This document shows positions 31,501 to 39,958 of a stretch of 64,000 nucleotides of DNA, in pieces. The translations under genes and the position numbers were made by a program. The stretch is taken from assembly GCF_000716785.1 (NCBI RefSeq), contig NZ_JNYY01000026.1:21520-85519 (forward strand), in the 5' to 3' direction. Every line of letters begins with the position of its first letter. The stretch's first letter is position 1. Below the pieces are notes generated by a model. That model was not told the DNA's origin, searched no databases, and worked only from the letters and a program-made list of their open reading frames with translations. The DNA comes from Amycolatopsis vancoresmycina. Its GTDB lineage: Bacteria; Actinomycetota; Actinomycetes; Mycobacteriales; Pseudonocardiaceae.

Positions 31501-33069
31501 ATGACCACTCAGGAAATACCGGCGGGCGGGGGGCCTGCTGCCGACGACAGCTCCGAACTCGAGAAGTTCGGCTACCGCCAGGAACTCGAGCGCTCCCTCG
31601 GGTCGTTCTCCAGCTTCGCCGCCGGGTTCAGCTACATCTCCATCCTGACCGGCGTGTTCCAGCTCTTCTTCTTCGGCTTCGGGTCGGGGGGCCCGGCCTT
31701 CATCTGGACGTGGCCGCTGGTCTTCCTCGGCCAGTTCGCCGTCGCCCTCTGCTTCGCCGAACTGGCGGGGCAGTACCCGCTCGCCGGCTCGGTGTACCAG
31801 TGGGCCAAGCAGATCGCGAAACCGGCGACGTCGTGGCTGGCCGGCTGGATCATGATCATCGGCGCGATCGTCACGGCGGCGGCCGTCGCGGTGGCCTACC
31901 AGATCATCCTGCCCCAGGTGTCGACCGCGTTCCAGATCGTCGGCAGCGACGACGACGCCGGCCTGACCTCGACCCCGGGCGGCGCGCAGAACGCCATCAT
32001 CCTGGCCCTGGTGCTGGTCGTGTTCGCCACGATCGTCAACATCATCGGCGTCCGGCTGATGGCGAAGATCAACAACTTCGGCGTCGCGGTGGAGCTGGGC
32101 GCGAGCATCCTGCTGGTGATCGCGCTGGCCATCCACATCAAGCGCGGCCCCGGCCTGGTGTTCGACACCGCGGGCACGGGCGAGGGCCAGTCACTCGGGT
32201 ACCTCGGGGCGTTCCTGGTGGCGTCGCTGATGAGCGCGTACGTCTTCTACGGCTTCGACACCGCGGGTTCGCTGGCCGAGGAAACCACCCAGCCGCGGCG
32301 GCACGCGCCCCGCGCGATCCTGCGGGCGATCACCGCGGCGTTCGTCGTGGGCGGGCTGATCATGCTGTTCGGCATGATGGCCGTCGGCGACCTGAGCGCC
32401 AAGGAACTCAGCACGTCCGGCATGCCGTACCTGCTGAAGAGCACGCTCGGCGAGGGGCTCGGCGACGCGTTCCTGATCTGCTCGGCGATCGCGATCACCG
32501 TCTGCTGCCTCGCCGTGCAGACCGCGGCGATCCGGATGACCTGGGCGATGGCCCGCGACGGCCGCCTGCCGTTCAGCCGCGCGATGGCGAAGGTGTCGCC
32601 GCGGTCGAAGACCCCGGTGCTGCCCGCGCTGCTCACCGGCGGCCTCACCGTCGTCGTGCTGCTGATCAACCTCGGCAACCAGCGGGCGTTCTTCATCCTG
32701 ACCTCGACGGCGATCATCCTGTTCTACATCCCCTACCTGATGGTCACCGGCCCGATGCTGGTGCGCCGCCTGCGCGGGAGCTGGCCCCGGCCCGAGCACG
32801 GGCCGTACTTCAAGCTGGGCCGCTGGGGCACCCTGGTGAACCTGGTCGCGGTGGTCTACGGCGCCGGCATGACGATCAACCTGATCTGGCCGCGCGCCGA
32901 GGTCTACGGCAACGACCACTGGTACTTCCAGTGGGGCGCGGTGATCGTCACCGCGCTGATCGTGATCATCGGTGCGATCATGCTCTACGTCCGGCGGCGC
33001 ACCTGGGGTTCGGCCCACACCAGCCCCGAGCACATGCCCGACGCGGCCCCGGATTCCCTGCCCGGCTAG
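31501..33069 (+). CDS. APC family permease, probable choline/quaternary-amine uptake
   Basis: 522 residues with about 12 membrane helices. The first helix region, SFSSFAAGFSYISILTGVF, is typical of the amino acid-polyamine-organocation superfamily, and the unwound glycine-rich part of helix 1 is recognisable. It is not a BCCT-type BetT. Because it lies between betB and betA, choline or betaine aldehyde precursor uptake is the probable role, although GABA/ethanolamine-type substrates cannot be excluded. The betA ribosome-binding site overlaps its stop codon. Confidence 0.82.
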   Translation: MTTQEIPAGGGPAADDSSELEKFGYRQELERSLGSFSSFAAGFSYISILTGVFQLFFFGFGSGGPAFIWTWPLVFLGQFAVALCFAELAGQYPLAGSVYQWAKQIAKPATSWLAGWIMIIGAIVTAAAVAVAYQIILPQVSTAFQIVGSDDDAGLTSTPGGAQNAIILALVLVVFATIVNIIGVRLMAKINNFGVAVELGASILLVIALAIHIKRGPGLVFDTAGTGEGQSLGYLGAFLVASLMSAYVFYGFDTAGSLAEETTQPRRHAPRAILRAITAAFVVGGLIMLFGMMAVGDLSAKELSTSGMPYLLKSTLGEGLGDAFLICSAIAITVCCLAVQTAAIRMTWAMARDGRLPFSRAMAKVSPRSKTPVLPALLTGGLTVVVLLINLGNQRAFFILTSTAIILFYIPYLMVTGPMLVRRLRGSWPRPEHGPYFKLGRWGTLVNLVAVVYGAGMTINLIWPRAEVYGNDHWYFQWGAVIVTALIVIIGAIMLYVRRRTWGSAHTSPEHMPDAAPDSLPG

Positions 33070-33077
33070 GAGGACGC

Positions 33078-34736
33078 ATGAGTTCCGATACCTACGACTT
33101 CGTCATCGTCGGCGGTGGCTCGGCGGGCTGCGCGCTGGCGAACCGGCTCTCGGCCGACCCGGCGAACAAGGTCCTCGTCCTGGAGGCGGGCCGCTCGGAC
33201 TACAAGTGGGACGTCTTCATCCACATGCCGGCCGCGCTGACCTTCCCGATCGGGTCGAAGTTCTACGACTGGGGCTACCGCAGCGAGCCCGAGCCGTACA
33301 TGAACCGGCGTCGCATCTACCACGCGCGCGGCAAGGTGCTCGGCGGGTCGTCCAGCATCAACGGGATGATCTTCCAGCGCGGCAACCCGATGGACTACGA
33401 GCGCTGGGCGAGCGATCCCGGGATGTCCACTTGGGACTACGCGCACTGCCTGCCGTACTTCAACCGCATGGAGAACTGCCTCGCGGACCCACCGGACGGT
33501 CAGTGGCGCGGCCACGACGGGCCGCTCGAACTGGAACGCGGCCCGGCGTCGAACCCGTTGTTCGGGGCCTTCTTCGACGCCGCCGAACAGGCGGGCTACC
33601 CGCGCACCGACGACGTCAACGGCTACCGGCAGGAAGGCTTCGCGGCCTTCGACCGGAACGTCCGAAAAGGACGGCGGTTGTCAGCGGCGGGCGCGTATCT
33701 GCACCCGGTGATGGACCGGCCCAACCTGACGGTGAAGACGCACGCGTTCGTGTCGCAGATCCTCTTCGACGGCACCCGCGCGGTCGGCGTCGAGTACGCG
33801 CAGGGCCGCGGCGTGCCGGGTGAGGTGTACGGCAAGGAGATCATCCTCTGCGGCGGCGCGATCAACAGCCCGCAGCTGCTGCAGCTGTCCGGCGTCGGGA
33901 ACGCGGCGGAACTGGAGAAGCTCGGCATCGACGTCGTCAAGGACCTGCCGGGCGTCGGCGAGAACCTGCAGGACCACCTGGAGGTGTACATCCAGTACGC
34001 CTGCAAGCAACCGGTGTCGATGCAGCCGTCGCTGGCGAAGTGGAAGCGGCCCTACATCGGCGCGCAGTGGCTGTTCCTGCGGTCCGGGCCGGCCGCCACC
34101 AACCACTTCGAGGGCGGCGGGTTCGTCCGGTCCAACGACGAGGTGAAGTACCCGAACCTGATGTTCCACTTCCTGCCGGTGGCGATCCGCTACGACGGCT
34201 CGGCGCCCACGGAGGGGCACGGCTACCAGGTGCACGTCGGCCCGATGTACGCCGACACGCGCGGCTCGGTGAAGATCACCTCCACCGACCCGCGGCAGCA
34301 CCCGGCGATCAAGTTCAACTACCTGTCCACCGAAACCGACCGTCGCGAATGGGTGGAAGCGGTGCGGGTGGCGCGGAAGATCCTCAACCAGTCCGCATTG
34401 GACCCCTACAACGGCGGGGAGATCTCGCCGGGACCGTCCGTGGAGACCGACGAAGAGATCCTCGACTGGGTCGCCAAGGACGCCGAGACGGCGCTGCACC
34501 CGTCGTGCACGACCAAGATGGGCGTCGACGACATGGCGGTCGTCGACCCGCAGAGCATGCGGGTGCACGGCACCGAGGGCCTGCGCGTGGTCGACGCGTC
34601 GGTGATGCCCTACATCACCAACGGCAACATCTACGCGCCGGTGATGATGACCGCCGAGAAGGCCGCCGACCTGATCCTCGGCAACACCCCGCTCGCCCCG
34701 ATCAAGACCCCGTTCTACCGGCACGGGGAGAACTGA
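33078..34736 (+). CDS. betA: Choline dehydrogenase (GMC oxidoreductase)
   Basis: 552 residues. N-terminal FAD dinucleotide fold (DFVIVGGGSAGCALANRLS), GMC signature 1 (GKVLGGSSSINGMIFQRG) and signature 2 (GGAINSPQLLQLSGVG). C-terminal LHPSCTTKMG supplies the active-site His, and VVDASVMPYITNGN the second catalytic region. It oxidises choline to betaine aldehyde and can continue to betaine. Length and motif order match BetA closely. AGGAGG lies 4 nt upstream of the ATG. A GMC alcohol oxidase of other specificity is possible, but betB and a BetI-like gene favour choline. Confidence 0.9.
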   Translation: MSSDTYDFVIVGGGSAGCALANRLSADPANKVLVLEAGRSDYKWDVFIHMPAALTFPIGSKFYDWGYRSEPEPYMNRRRIYHARGKVLGGSSSINGMIFQRGNPMDYERWASDPGMSTWDYAHCLPYFNRMENCLADPPDGQWRGHDGPLELERGPASNPLFGAFFDAAEQAGYPRTDDVNGYRQEGFAAFDRNVRKGRRLSAAGAYLHPVMDRPNLTVKTHAFVSQILFDGTRAVGVEYAQGRGVPGEVYGKEIILCGGAINSPQLLQLSGVGNAAELEKLGIDVVKDLPGVGENLQDHLEVYIQYACKQPVSMQPSLAKWKRPYIGAQWLFLRSGPAATNHFEGGGFVRSNDEVKYPNLMFHFLPVAIRYDGSAPTEGHGYQVHVGPMYADTRGSVKITSTDPRQHPAIKFNYLSTETDRREWVEAVRVARKILNQSALDPYNGGEISPGPSVETDEEILDWVAKDAETALHPSCTTKMGVDDMAVVDPQSMRVHGTEGLRVVDASVMPYITNGNIYAPVMMTAEKAADLILGNTPLAPIKTPFYRHGEN

Positions 34737-34750
34737 CCCGGACGCCGTCG

Positions 34751-34779
34751 CGCCCGTGCCGCCATCCCCGGTACGGGCG
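34751..34779 (+). terminator. Terminator hairpin after betA
   Basis: CGCCCGTGCC pairs with GGTACGGGCG (one G-U pair), with a 9-nt loop, 15 nt past the betA stop. It separates betA from the ferredoxin/reductase unit. Confidence 0.6.
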
Positions 34780-34799
34780 CTTCGGCGTGCCCGGGATAC

Positions 34800-34816
34800 C
34801 CGTTACCGGGTAACGG
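34800..34816. promoter_or_regulatory. Palindromic operator candidate upstream of Rieske ferredoxin
   Basis: CCGTTACC-G-GGTAACGG is a perfect 17-bp dyad about 100 nt before the ferredoxin start. TTGACG begins 21 nt later (34838) with a weak CAGACT 17 nt on. The dyad therefore sits just upstream of a plausible promoter, fitting an activator site or a repressor for the ferredoxin/reductase pair. Confidence 0.5.
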
Positions 34817-34919
34817 AAACTACCGAAGCGTATCCCCTTGACGCGGCTCACCGCCGGACTCAGACTTGTTGCGTATCGCAGTCGATGTTCCCCAATGCGC
34901 AACTTTACCCGGAGGCGTC

Positions 34920-35240
34920 ATGATTCGCGCGTGCACGGTGGACGAGCTGCCCCCCGGTGAGTCCGTCCGGCTGCCCGGGCCGCCCGCGATCGCGGTGTTC
35001 CGCACCGAGGACGGCGAGCTGTACGCCATCGGCGACACGTGCACCCACCAGGACGCCTCCCTGGCCGACGGCTGGCTCGAAGGTTGCTTCGTCGAGTGCC
35101 CGCTGCACGCGGCGCTGTTCGACCTGCGCACGGGCATGCCGACCTGCCTGCCGGCGAAGGACCCGGTGCGCACGTACGCCGTGGTCGTCGACGGAGGGGT
35201 CATCTACGTCCAGGACGCGGCGGACGAGGACGCCGCGTGA
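34920..35240 (+). CDS. Rieske [2Fe-2S] ferredoxin
   Basis: 106 residues. Ligands in GDTCTHQDASLADG (CTH) and VECPLHAALFDLRTG (CPLH), the standard bacterial Rieske ferredoxin pattern. It carries electrons to a Rieske oxygenase. The betaine demethylase is the only such oxygenase in the window. ATG with GGAGG upstream. Its stop overlaps the reductase GTG (GTGA), so the pair is coupled. Confidence 0.88.
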   Translation: MIRACTVDELPPGESVRLPGPPAIAVFRTEDGELYAIGDTCTHQDASLADGWLEGCFVECPLHAALFDLRTGMPTCLPAKDPVRTYAVVVDGGVIYVQDAADEDAA

Positions 35241-36385
35241 AGCGCGTCGCGGTCGTCGGCGCGTCGCTCGCCGGGGTCCGCGCGGCGCAGGAGCTGCGCG
35301 CGCAGGGGTACGACGGCGGCATCGTGCTGATCGGCGCGGAGGCGCACCTGCCCTACGACCGGCCGCCGCTGTCCAAGGGCTTCCTCGCCGGGACGGCGTC
35401 GCGCGAGTCGCTGGACCTGCTCGACACCGGTGACCTGGCGTCCCTGGCCCTCGATTTCCGGCTCGGGGTGGCGGCCACGGCCCTGGACCCGGCCGAGCGG
35501 CGCGTGCGGCTGTCGGACGGCACATCGGTGCACGCGGACGGCGTGGTGATCGCCACCGGCGGCCGCGCGCGGACGCTGCCGGGCTTCGAGGGCGCTCACG
35601 TGTTGCGGACGGTCGACGACGCTCTTGCGTTGCGCGCTGCTTTGGTCCCCGGGGTCCGCGTGGCCGTCGTCGGGGCCGGGTTCATCGGGGCCGAGGTGGC
35701 TTCGACCTGCCGTTCGCTGGGTCTCGACGTGGTCGTCCTGGAGGCGTTGGACGCACCTTTGGCGCCGGTGCTGGGCCCCTCGCTGGCCGCGGTTTGCGCC
35801 CGGCTGCACCTCGACCACGGCACGGACCTGCGCTGCGGCGTCCAGGTGACGGGCATTTCCCCGGCGGGCGTCTCGCTGGCGTCCGGTTCGGTGGTCCCGG
35901 CCGACGTGGTCGTGACGGGTGTCGGGATGACGCCGTCGACGGAGTGGCTGGCGGGGTCCGGTTTGAGGGTCGGCAACGGCGTGCACACGGACGAGGGTCT
36001 GGTCACCGAGCTGCCGTCGGTGGTCGCGGTGGGCGACGTGGCCCGCTACGGCGGACGGCGGCACGAGCACTGGACGAACGCGTCGGAGCAGGCCCCGGTC
36101 GCGGTGGCCAACCTGCTGGCCGGGCACACCGCACGGACGTACACGCCGAGCGGATACGTGTGGTCGGACCAGTATTCGGGCACGTTGCAGCTGGCCGGCC
36201 ACCCCCGCCCGGACGACACAGTGTCGTTCGTCGACGGCGACCCATCGGCGGCCTCGTTCGTGGCGACGTTCTCACGGGACGGCGTCACGGTGGGGGTGTT
36301 CGCGTGGAACAACGCCAAGCTGTTCAACCGCCTCCGCCGCCAGGCCCTGCGCCGCCCGGAGTCTCAACCGGCGGTTCAAGGATAA
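35237..36385 (+). CDS. FAD-dependent ferredoxin reductase
   Basis: 382 residues. Two dinucleotide folds: RVAVVGASLAGVRAAQELR for FAD and RVAVVGAGFIGAEVASTCR for NAD(P)H. LPYDRPPLSKGFL is the hallmark of the rubredoxin/ferredoxin reductase family of Rieske oxygenase systems. VAVGDVARYG is the second FAD contact, and a reductase C-terminal domain follows. It should reduce the preceding Rieske ferredoxin. This gives a three-component oxygenase chain, unlike the single GbcB reductase of pseudomonads. Confidence 0.88.
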   Translation: MKRVAVVGASLAGVRAAQELRAQGYDGGIVLIGAEAHLPYDRPPLSKGFLAGTASRESLDLLDTGDLASLALDFRLGVAATALDPAERRVRLSDGTSVHADGVVIATGGRARTLPGFEGAHVLRTVDDALALRAALVPGVRVAVVGAGFIGAEVASTCRSLGLDVVVLEALDAPLAPVLGPSLAAVCARLHLDHGTDLRCGVQVTGISPAGVSLASGSVVPADVVVTGVGMTPSTEWLAGSGLRVGNGVHTDEGLVTELPSVVAVGDVARYGGRRHEHWTNASEQAPVAVANLLAGHTARTYTPSGYVWSDQYSGTLQLAGHPRPDDTVSFVDGDPSAASFVATFSRDGVTVGVFAWNNAKLFNRLRRQALRRPESQPAVQG

Positions 36386-36396
36386 GCTTCAGGGGC

Positions 36397-36894
36397 ATGG
36401 AGCTGAGTCTTGACGAACTGCGGGTGCTGACGAGCTGGGCGGCGGCCTGCGCGGCCCGGGTCCTGCCGTTGATCCCGGACGACCCCCGCCCGGCAGCGGC
36501 GATCGCGGCGGCCCGGGAGTTCGCGTCGGGAGGCCCCCGAACACGCGGCTTGCGCGCGGCGGCCTGGGAGGCGTTGGCGGCGGCGGGTTCAGCTTCCACC
36601 CCGGCGGCGTCGGCGGCGGCCCGCGCCGCGGTGGGTGCGGCCGGGGCGGCGTACCTGCATCCGTTGGCGTCGCCGCACCAGGTGAAGCACATCGTGGGCC
36701 CGGCCCAGCAGGCGGCGTTGGCGTGCGAGCTGGCGGGCGGTTCCGCGGAGGCGGAGCTCGAGTGGGCGCTGTCGCAGGCTCCTGAGGGGGTGCGGGAGAC
36801 ATTGCGGAGGTTCCCGCCAGGCAGGCCGGGCAAGACCCGCCTGGGTGAACTGCACCGCCGGCTGGAAACCGCCCTTCGATCGGCTCAAGGCTGA
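36397..36894 (+). CDS. Imm-5-like helical protein
   Basis: 165 residues, Ala-rich and all-helical. LRVLTSWAAACAARVLPL at the N-terminus, DDPRPAAAIAAAREFASG and the repeated AAWEALAAA/AAARAAVGAAGAA helices match the Imm-5-like family, predicted from comparative genomics to be polymorphic-toxin immunity proteins but common as orphans. No toxin gene was recognised beside it. The ATG lies 8 nt after TAAGCT, which overlaps the reductase stop, so it may have its own leaderless promoter. It converges on a membrane-protein gene with no gap. Confidence 0.5.
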   Translation: MELSLDELRVLTSWAAACAARVLPLIPDDPRPAAAIAAAREFASGGPRTRGLRAAAWEALAAAGSASTPAASAAARAAVGAAGAAYLHPLASPHQVKHIVGPAQQAALACELAGGSAEAELEWALSQAPEGVRETLRRFPPGRPGKTRLGELHRRLETALRSAQG

Positions 36895-36895
36895 C

Positions 36896-37756
36896 CTACG
36901 CGGCCTTCTTGTCCCGCAGCATGGTGCGAACCGTGCGCACGACGTTGTCGATGCCCGAAGGCGGCAGCCTGAGCTGCTGGTCGGGGTGGCGCTCGTCGGA
37001 GATGCCGAAGACGATCCTTGTCCGATCCCCGCTGGCGACGACCAGCTGAAACTCGTGCAGCAACACCTTCTCGAACCAGAGGCCGCCGTCGTCTTCCGCG
37101 GGCAGGTCGCTGCCGTCGCTGACCGCCGTCAAGACCGCGACGACGTCCGCGTAGTGGTACTCGTGGGTCTCCTCCTGGAACAACCCGGCAACGCGCAGGT
37201 CGATCACGCACCGGTACAGGGCCAGGTGATAGTCGGTCGGGCAGAGCACGAGGACGGCGTACCGGGAGAACCGCCAGACGCCGTCACCACCCAGCGTTGC
37301 GCGGGACGTCGGAACCGGGCCGGTGACGACGAGCGGATCCCGCGGCGCCGCACCGAGCCCGGCGTCGGCCAGCGGGTCCCAGTCCACCGGCGCCAGTTCG
37401 AGGTCCTCGGCGGTCAGGTCGAGCCGCTCCAGGGCACGCCGGCGGACCTTGGCGAGTTCGTGGTCGCGGATCTTGTCGATGATCGCGTCCCGCGGCTTGG
37501 GCAGCGCCGCCTCGCAGGCGTCGCGGTACGCCTCGTACAGCGGGAGGCCGCGCGCCAAGCCGACACCGCCGAGGGCGATCACGGCGATTCCGAGCAGCCA
37601 AGGACCGGCCACGGTGAGCAGCACGCCCACCACGATCACCGCCGCCCCACCACCGGCATACAGCCAGATGCGCGCCCGCTCCTGCGCGCTCGGCATCCGG
37701 GCGAAGTACCGGTCGACGATCTCCCGGCGGTCGTCGGCGGCCTCGGACAGCGTCAT
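36896..37756 (-). CDS. Two-helix membrane protein of unknown function
   Basis: 286 residues from the coupled ATG. Residues ~35-80 form two adjacent membrane helices (WLYAGGGAAVIVVGVLLTVAG, here residues ~32-52, and LLGIAVIALGGVGLARG). Both termini are probably cytoplasmic, with a ~200-residue mixed domain after the helices containing VVTGPVPTSRATLGGDG and YAVLVLCPTDYHLALYRCVIDL. No catalytic motif is visible. Its ATG overlaps the stop of the upstream TPR-like gene (ATGA), so the two products are probably made in fixed ratio and may form a complex. In-frame ATGs 15 and 45 nt upstream are alternatives. Confidence 0.6.
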   Translation of the reverse strand: MTLSEAADDRREIVDRYFARMPSAQERARIWLYAGGGAAVIVVGVLLTVAGPWLLGIAVIALGGVGLARGLPLYEAYRDACEAALPKPRDAIIDKIRDHELAKVRRRALERLDLTAEDLELAPVDWDPLADAGLGAAPRDPLVVTGPVPTSRATLGGDGVWRFSRYAVLVLCPTDYHLALYRCVIDLRVAGLFQEETHEYHYADVVAVLTAVSDGSDLPAEDDGGLWFEKVLLHEFQLVVASGDRTRIVFGISDERHPDQQLRLPPSGIDNVVRTVRTMLRDKKAA

Positions 37757-38298
37757 CGTCCGGTCTCCCATCCCCGCTTCGCGGCGGCGAGCAGCTGCCA
37801 CACCCGGTTCTCCGGGGCGCTGACGTGGTCGAGGATCCGCCTGACCTGCCCGGGATCCGCGGCGGCCACGAGCGCCGGCACGAGGTCGGGCACGGTGCCG
37901 CCCTGCTGCCAGCCCCGGCCCCGGTCTTCTTCGATCAGCAGCAGGAGGATCCGTGCATGCGGGAGCAGCATGACCCGGCGGAGGCTGTCGCGGACGGCGG
38001 TCAGCTCGTCGTTCGACCTGACCCGGTGCGGCCGCCGGCCGCGCAGGAGCGCAAGGGCGAAAAGGAAGTCCAGCTCGGGATCCGCCGTCGCCCGGCGCGC
38101 CTGCCCGAGCTGCGCCACGGCCGTCTCGTAGTCCTTGCGGCCCAGGGCGCGGACCCCTTCGGCCAGGTAGTCGGGCTCGGTGGTCCCGTGGTGGTGCACC
38201 TCGCCCAGGTACACGTCCCCGACGCGGCCGGCCTGGACGACGTTGCCGTGCACGGTCCCGCTCACTGTGTTGCGGGTGGTCTCCCCGGGCTCTTCCAT
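37753..38298 (-). CDS. TPR-like protein with N-terminal glycine/valine beta motif
   Basis: 181 residues. The N-terminus, NTVSGTVHGNVVQAGRVGDV, is the short repeat-like motif that begins many actinobacterial conflict-system and CHAT/NACHT/TPR proteins. The rest is helical: LAEGVRALGRKDYETAVAQL is TPR-like and is followed by two or three more helix pairs. No enzyme domain is present, so this is a stand-alone adaptor-type protein. It is coupled by ATGA overlap to the two-helix membrane protein. The chosen ATG removes a basic N-terminal extension that has no ribosome-binding site. Confidence 0.6.
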   Translation of the reverse strand: MEEPGETTRNTVSGTVHGNVVQAGRVGDVYLGEVHHHGTTEPDYLAEGVRALGRKDYETAVAQLGQARRATADPELDFLFALALLRGRRPHRVRSNDELTAVRDSLRRVMLLPHARILLLLIEEDRGRGWQQGGTVPDLVPALVAAADPGQVRRILDHVSAPENRVWQLLAAAKRGWETGR

Positions 38299-38383
38299 GG
38301 CCCTACAGTCGCCGTGGCACCCGGCGATGTTCCGTGGCCGGCCAGGCGACACCCAGATTCAGCCGATCGGCCGAACGGGAGCG

Positions 38384-39358
38384 TCAAAGCGCGAGTTCGT
38401 CCAAATCGGACTCCAGCCGAGCCCGCCAGGTCCACCGCCGGTCGGTCGGGTCCGCCTCCTCCGCAGGCGGCGGCCCCAACGGCAACGCCTGATCCGTCAC
38501 CCCGAACGTCACCCGGTACGCCAGCACCGACGCCGCCGTGCGGATCCATGCGTCGCCCGATGTTCCCGATGGTGGGGCCACTCCCAACGCGTTCCCGAAC
38601 CACATCGGCAGCAACGCGCTGGCCCCCAAAGCGTCCGTGATCCGCGTCCGCAGCCGGACCTGCAGGTCGTGCCACGCCCGCTCGGCGCGCTCCAGCTGCG
38701 GGACCACCCTGGCCTCGACCGCGTCCGCCTCGCGCAACGCCAGCCGCGCCTGGTCGGCCGCCGAGACCGCCGCCGGGATCTCCTCGTCCAGCAACGTCCG
38801 GCGGCGGGTCGATGATGCCCGCAACGACGACTCCGCGTCGCCTCGGGCGCGGGACCCTCGGTCCGTCGATGCCAGGACGCGCACCACCTCCAGCAGGTCC
38901 GCGTCACACCGCGAAAGCGCTCCGCGCACCGCGTCCAGGTGCGCGATCTCCTCCGCGTACCGGGCCCGCTGCTCCTTCGTCACCAGCTCCTTGTGCAGGT
39001 CGTCCCACCGCGCCGCCTCGGCCGCGAGTGCGCGCGTCTCCGTGCCGACGTCGTCGAGGTCCGCCTGCGGTACCCCGTCGGCGACGCGGACCGCGCGCTC
39101 CAAGACCCGGACCTGCTGCTGCAGCCGCTCCAGCTGCCTGCCGAGGCGGTCGATCCGGTCGTCCTGGGGGTCCGGGCCGCCGCGCTCGAGCCGCTCCGCC
39201 AGGTCGGCGACGTCCTGGCCCAGGCGGTCGTCGGCGGCGCGCAGCCCGTCCACCGCCGCGAACAGCTCGTCGAGGTCGCGGCGCGCCGGATCCACCGGCT
39301 CGGCGTACTCCTGCGAGAACTCCGGGTCGTCGCCGTAGGTCGCGTAGCCGTGGCTCAC
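38384..39358 (-). CDS. Coiled-coil protein with relaxase-type C-terminal helical motif
   Basis: 324 residues. Residues ~15-240 are rich in Glu/Arg/Leu heptads (DDRLGQDVADLAERL, RIDRLGRQLERLQQQVRVLE) and should form long coiled coils. Residues ~260-315, with LLPMWFGNALGVAPPSG, TAASVLAYRVTFGV and ALPLGPPP, resemble the small helical motif (LPxWxxxxLGPxP...AYRxxxG...PLGP) seen near the C-terminus of actinobacterial MobF relaxases and some large coiled-coil proteins. No nuclease or ATPase domain accompanies it here. GTG overlaps the stop of the upstream membrane gene. Function unknown. Confidence 0.55.
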   Translation of the reverse strand: MSHGYATYGDDPEFSQEYAEPVDPARRDLDELFAAVDGLRAADDRLGQDVADLAERLERGGPDPQDDRIDRLGRQLERLQQQVRVLERAVRVADGVPQADLDDVGTETRALAAEAARWDDLHKELVTKEQRARYAEEIAHLDAVRGALSRCDADLLEVVRVLASTDRGSRARGDAESSLRASSTRRRTLLDEEIPAAVSAADQARLALREADAVEARVVPQLERAERAWHDLQVRLRTRITDALGASALLPMWFGNALGVAPPSGTSGDAWIRTAASVLAYRVTFGVTDQALPLGPPPAEEADPTDRRWTWRARLESDLDELAL

Positions 39359-39903
39359 GGGATCCGGCTTTCCCGCCACAGCAGCGCGATCGTGCCCGCG
39401 GCGCCCAGCGCCGCCAGGATCGTGCAGACCACCGCCCCGGACCACGGGATCAGCGCGAGCACCAGTACCAAAGCCGTGAGGCTGCCCGTCCACGCCGCCC
39501 GCGTCCGCTCGCGGATCACCGCGCCCGAGCGGCGGACCGGGGCGAAGCCGATCCACGCCCCCGCGCCGAACAACGGCACCAGCAGGAGCAGCCACACCGG
39601 CGAGCGCACCTCGAACAGCACCAGCGCCCCGGCGACCAGCGGTACCAGCACGGGCGCGGCCGCGAACCAGACGACCGCGCGCTGCGTGGCCGCGTGCCGG
39701 GACTCGAGTTCGGCGTCGGCGAGCCGGCGCCTGGCCTCGTCGAAGGCCACCTCCGCGTCGAGCAGCCGGTGGGCCGTCGCCACCAGCTCGTCCATCGCCT
39801 CGACGTCGCCGGGCGGGGTCGCGAGCCCGTCCCGCAGGTCCTGCTTGAGCCGGGCGACGCGCCCCTGCGCCAGGTCGCGGTCGTGCTGCGCCGGAGTCGT
39901 CAC
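39355..39903 (-). CDS. Membrane protein with N-terminal helical hairpin
   Basis: 182 residues. The first ~75 residues are a charged helical region (QHDRDLAQGRVARLKQDLRD, then AHRLLDAEVAFDEARRRLAD). They are followed by four hydrophobic segments arranged as two hairpins, with VRRSGAVIRERTRAAW in the cytoplasmic connection. No known family recognised. It is translationally coupled to the coiled-coil gene, so it may be that protein's membrane anchor. Confidence 0.55.
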   Translation of the reverse strand: MTTPAQHDRDLAQGRVARLKQDLRDGLATPPGDVEAMDELVATAHRLLDAEVAFDEARRRLADAELESRHAATQRAVVWFAAAPVLVPLVAGALVLFEVRSPVWLLLLVPLFGAGAWIGFAPVRRSGAVIRERTRAAWTGSLTALVLVLALIPWSGAVVCTILAALGAAGTIALLWRESRIP

Positions 39904-39958
39904 ACGACCACTTTAGGTGCCGCCGCCGTCACCACCGGCCAACGCGGCCGGTGAGTCG

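Noticed and set aside
36397..39903. Considered as a complete toxin-immunity or NACHT defence locus.
   Set aside because: No toxin, nuclease, NTPase or protease domain is visible in any of the five proteins. It is reported only as a possible module.
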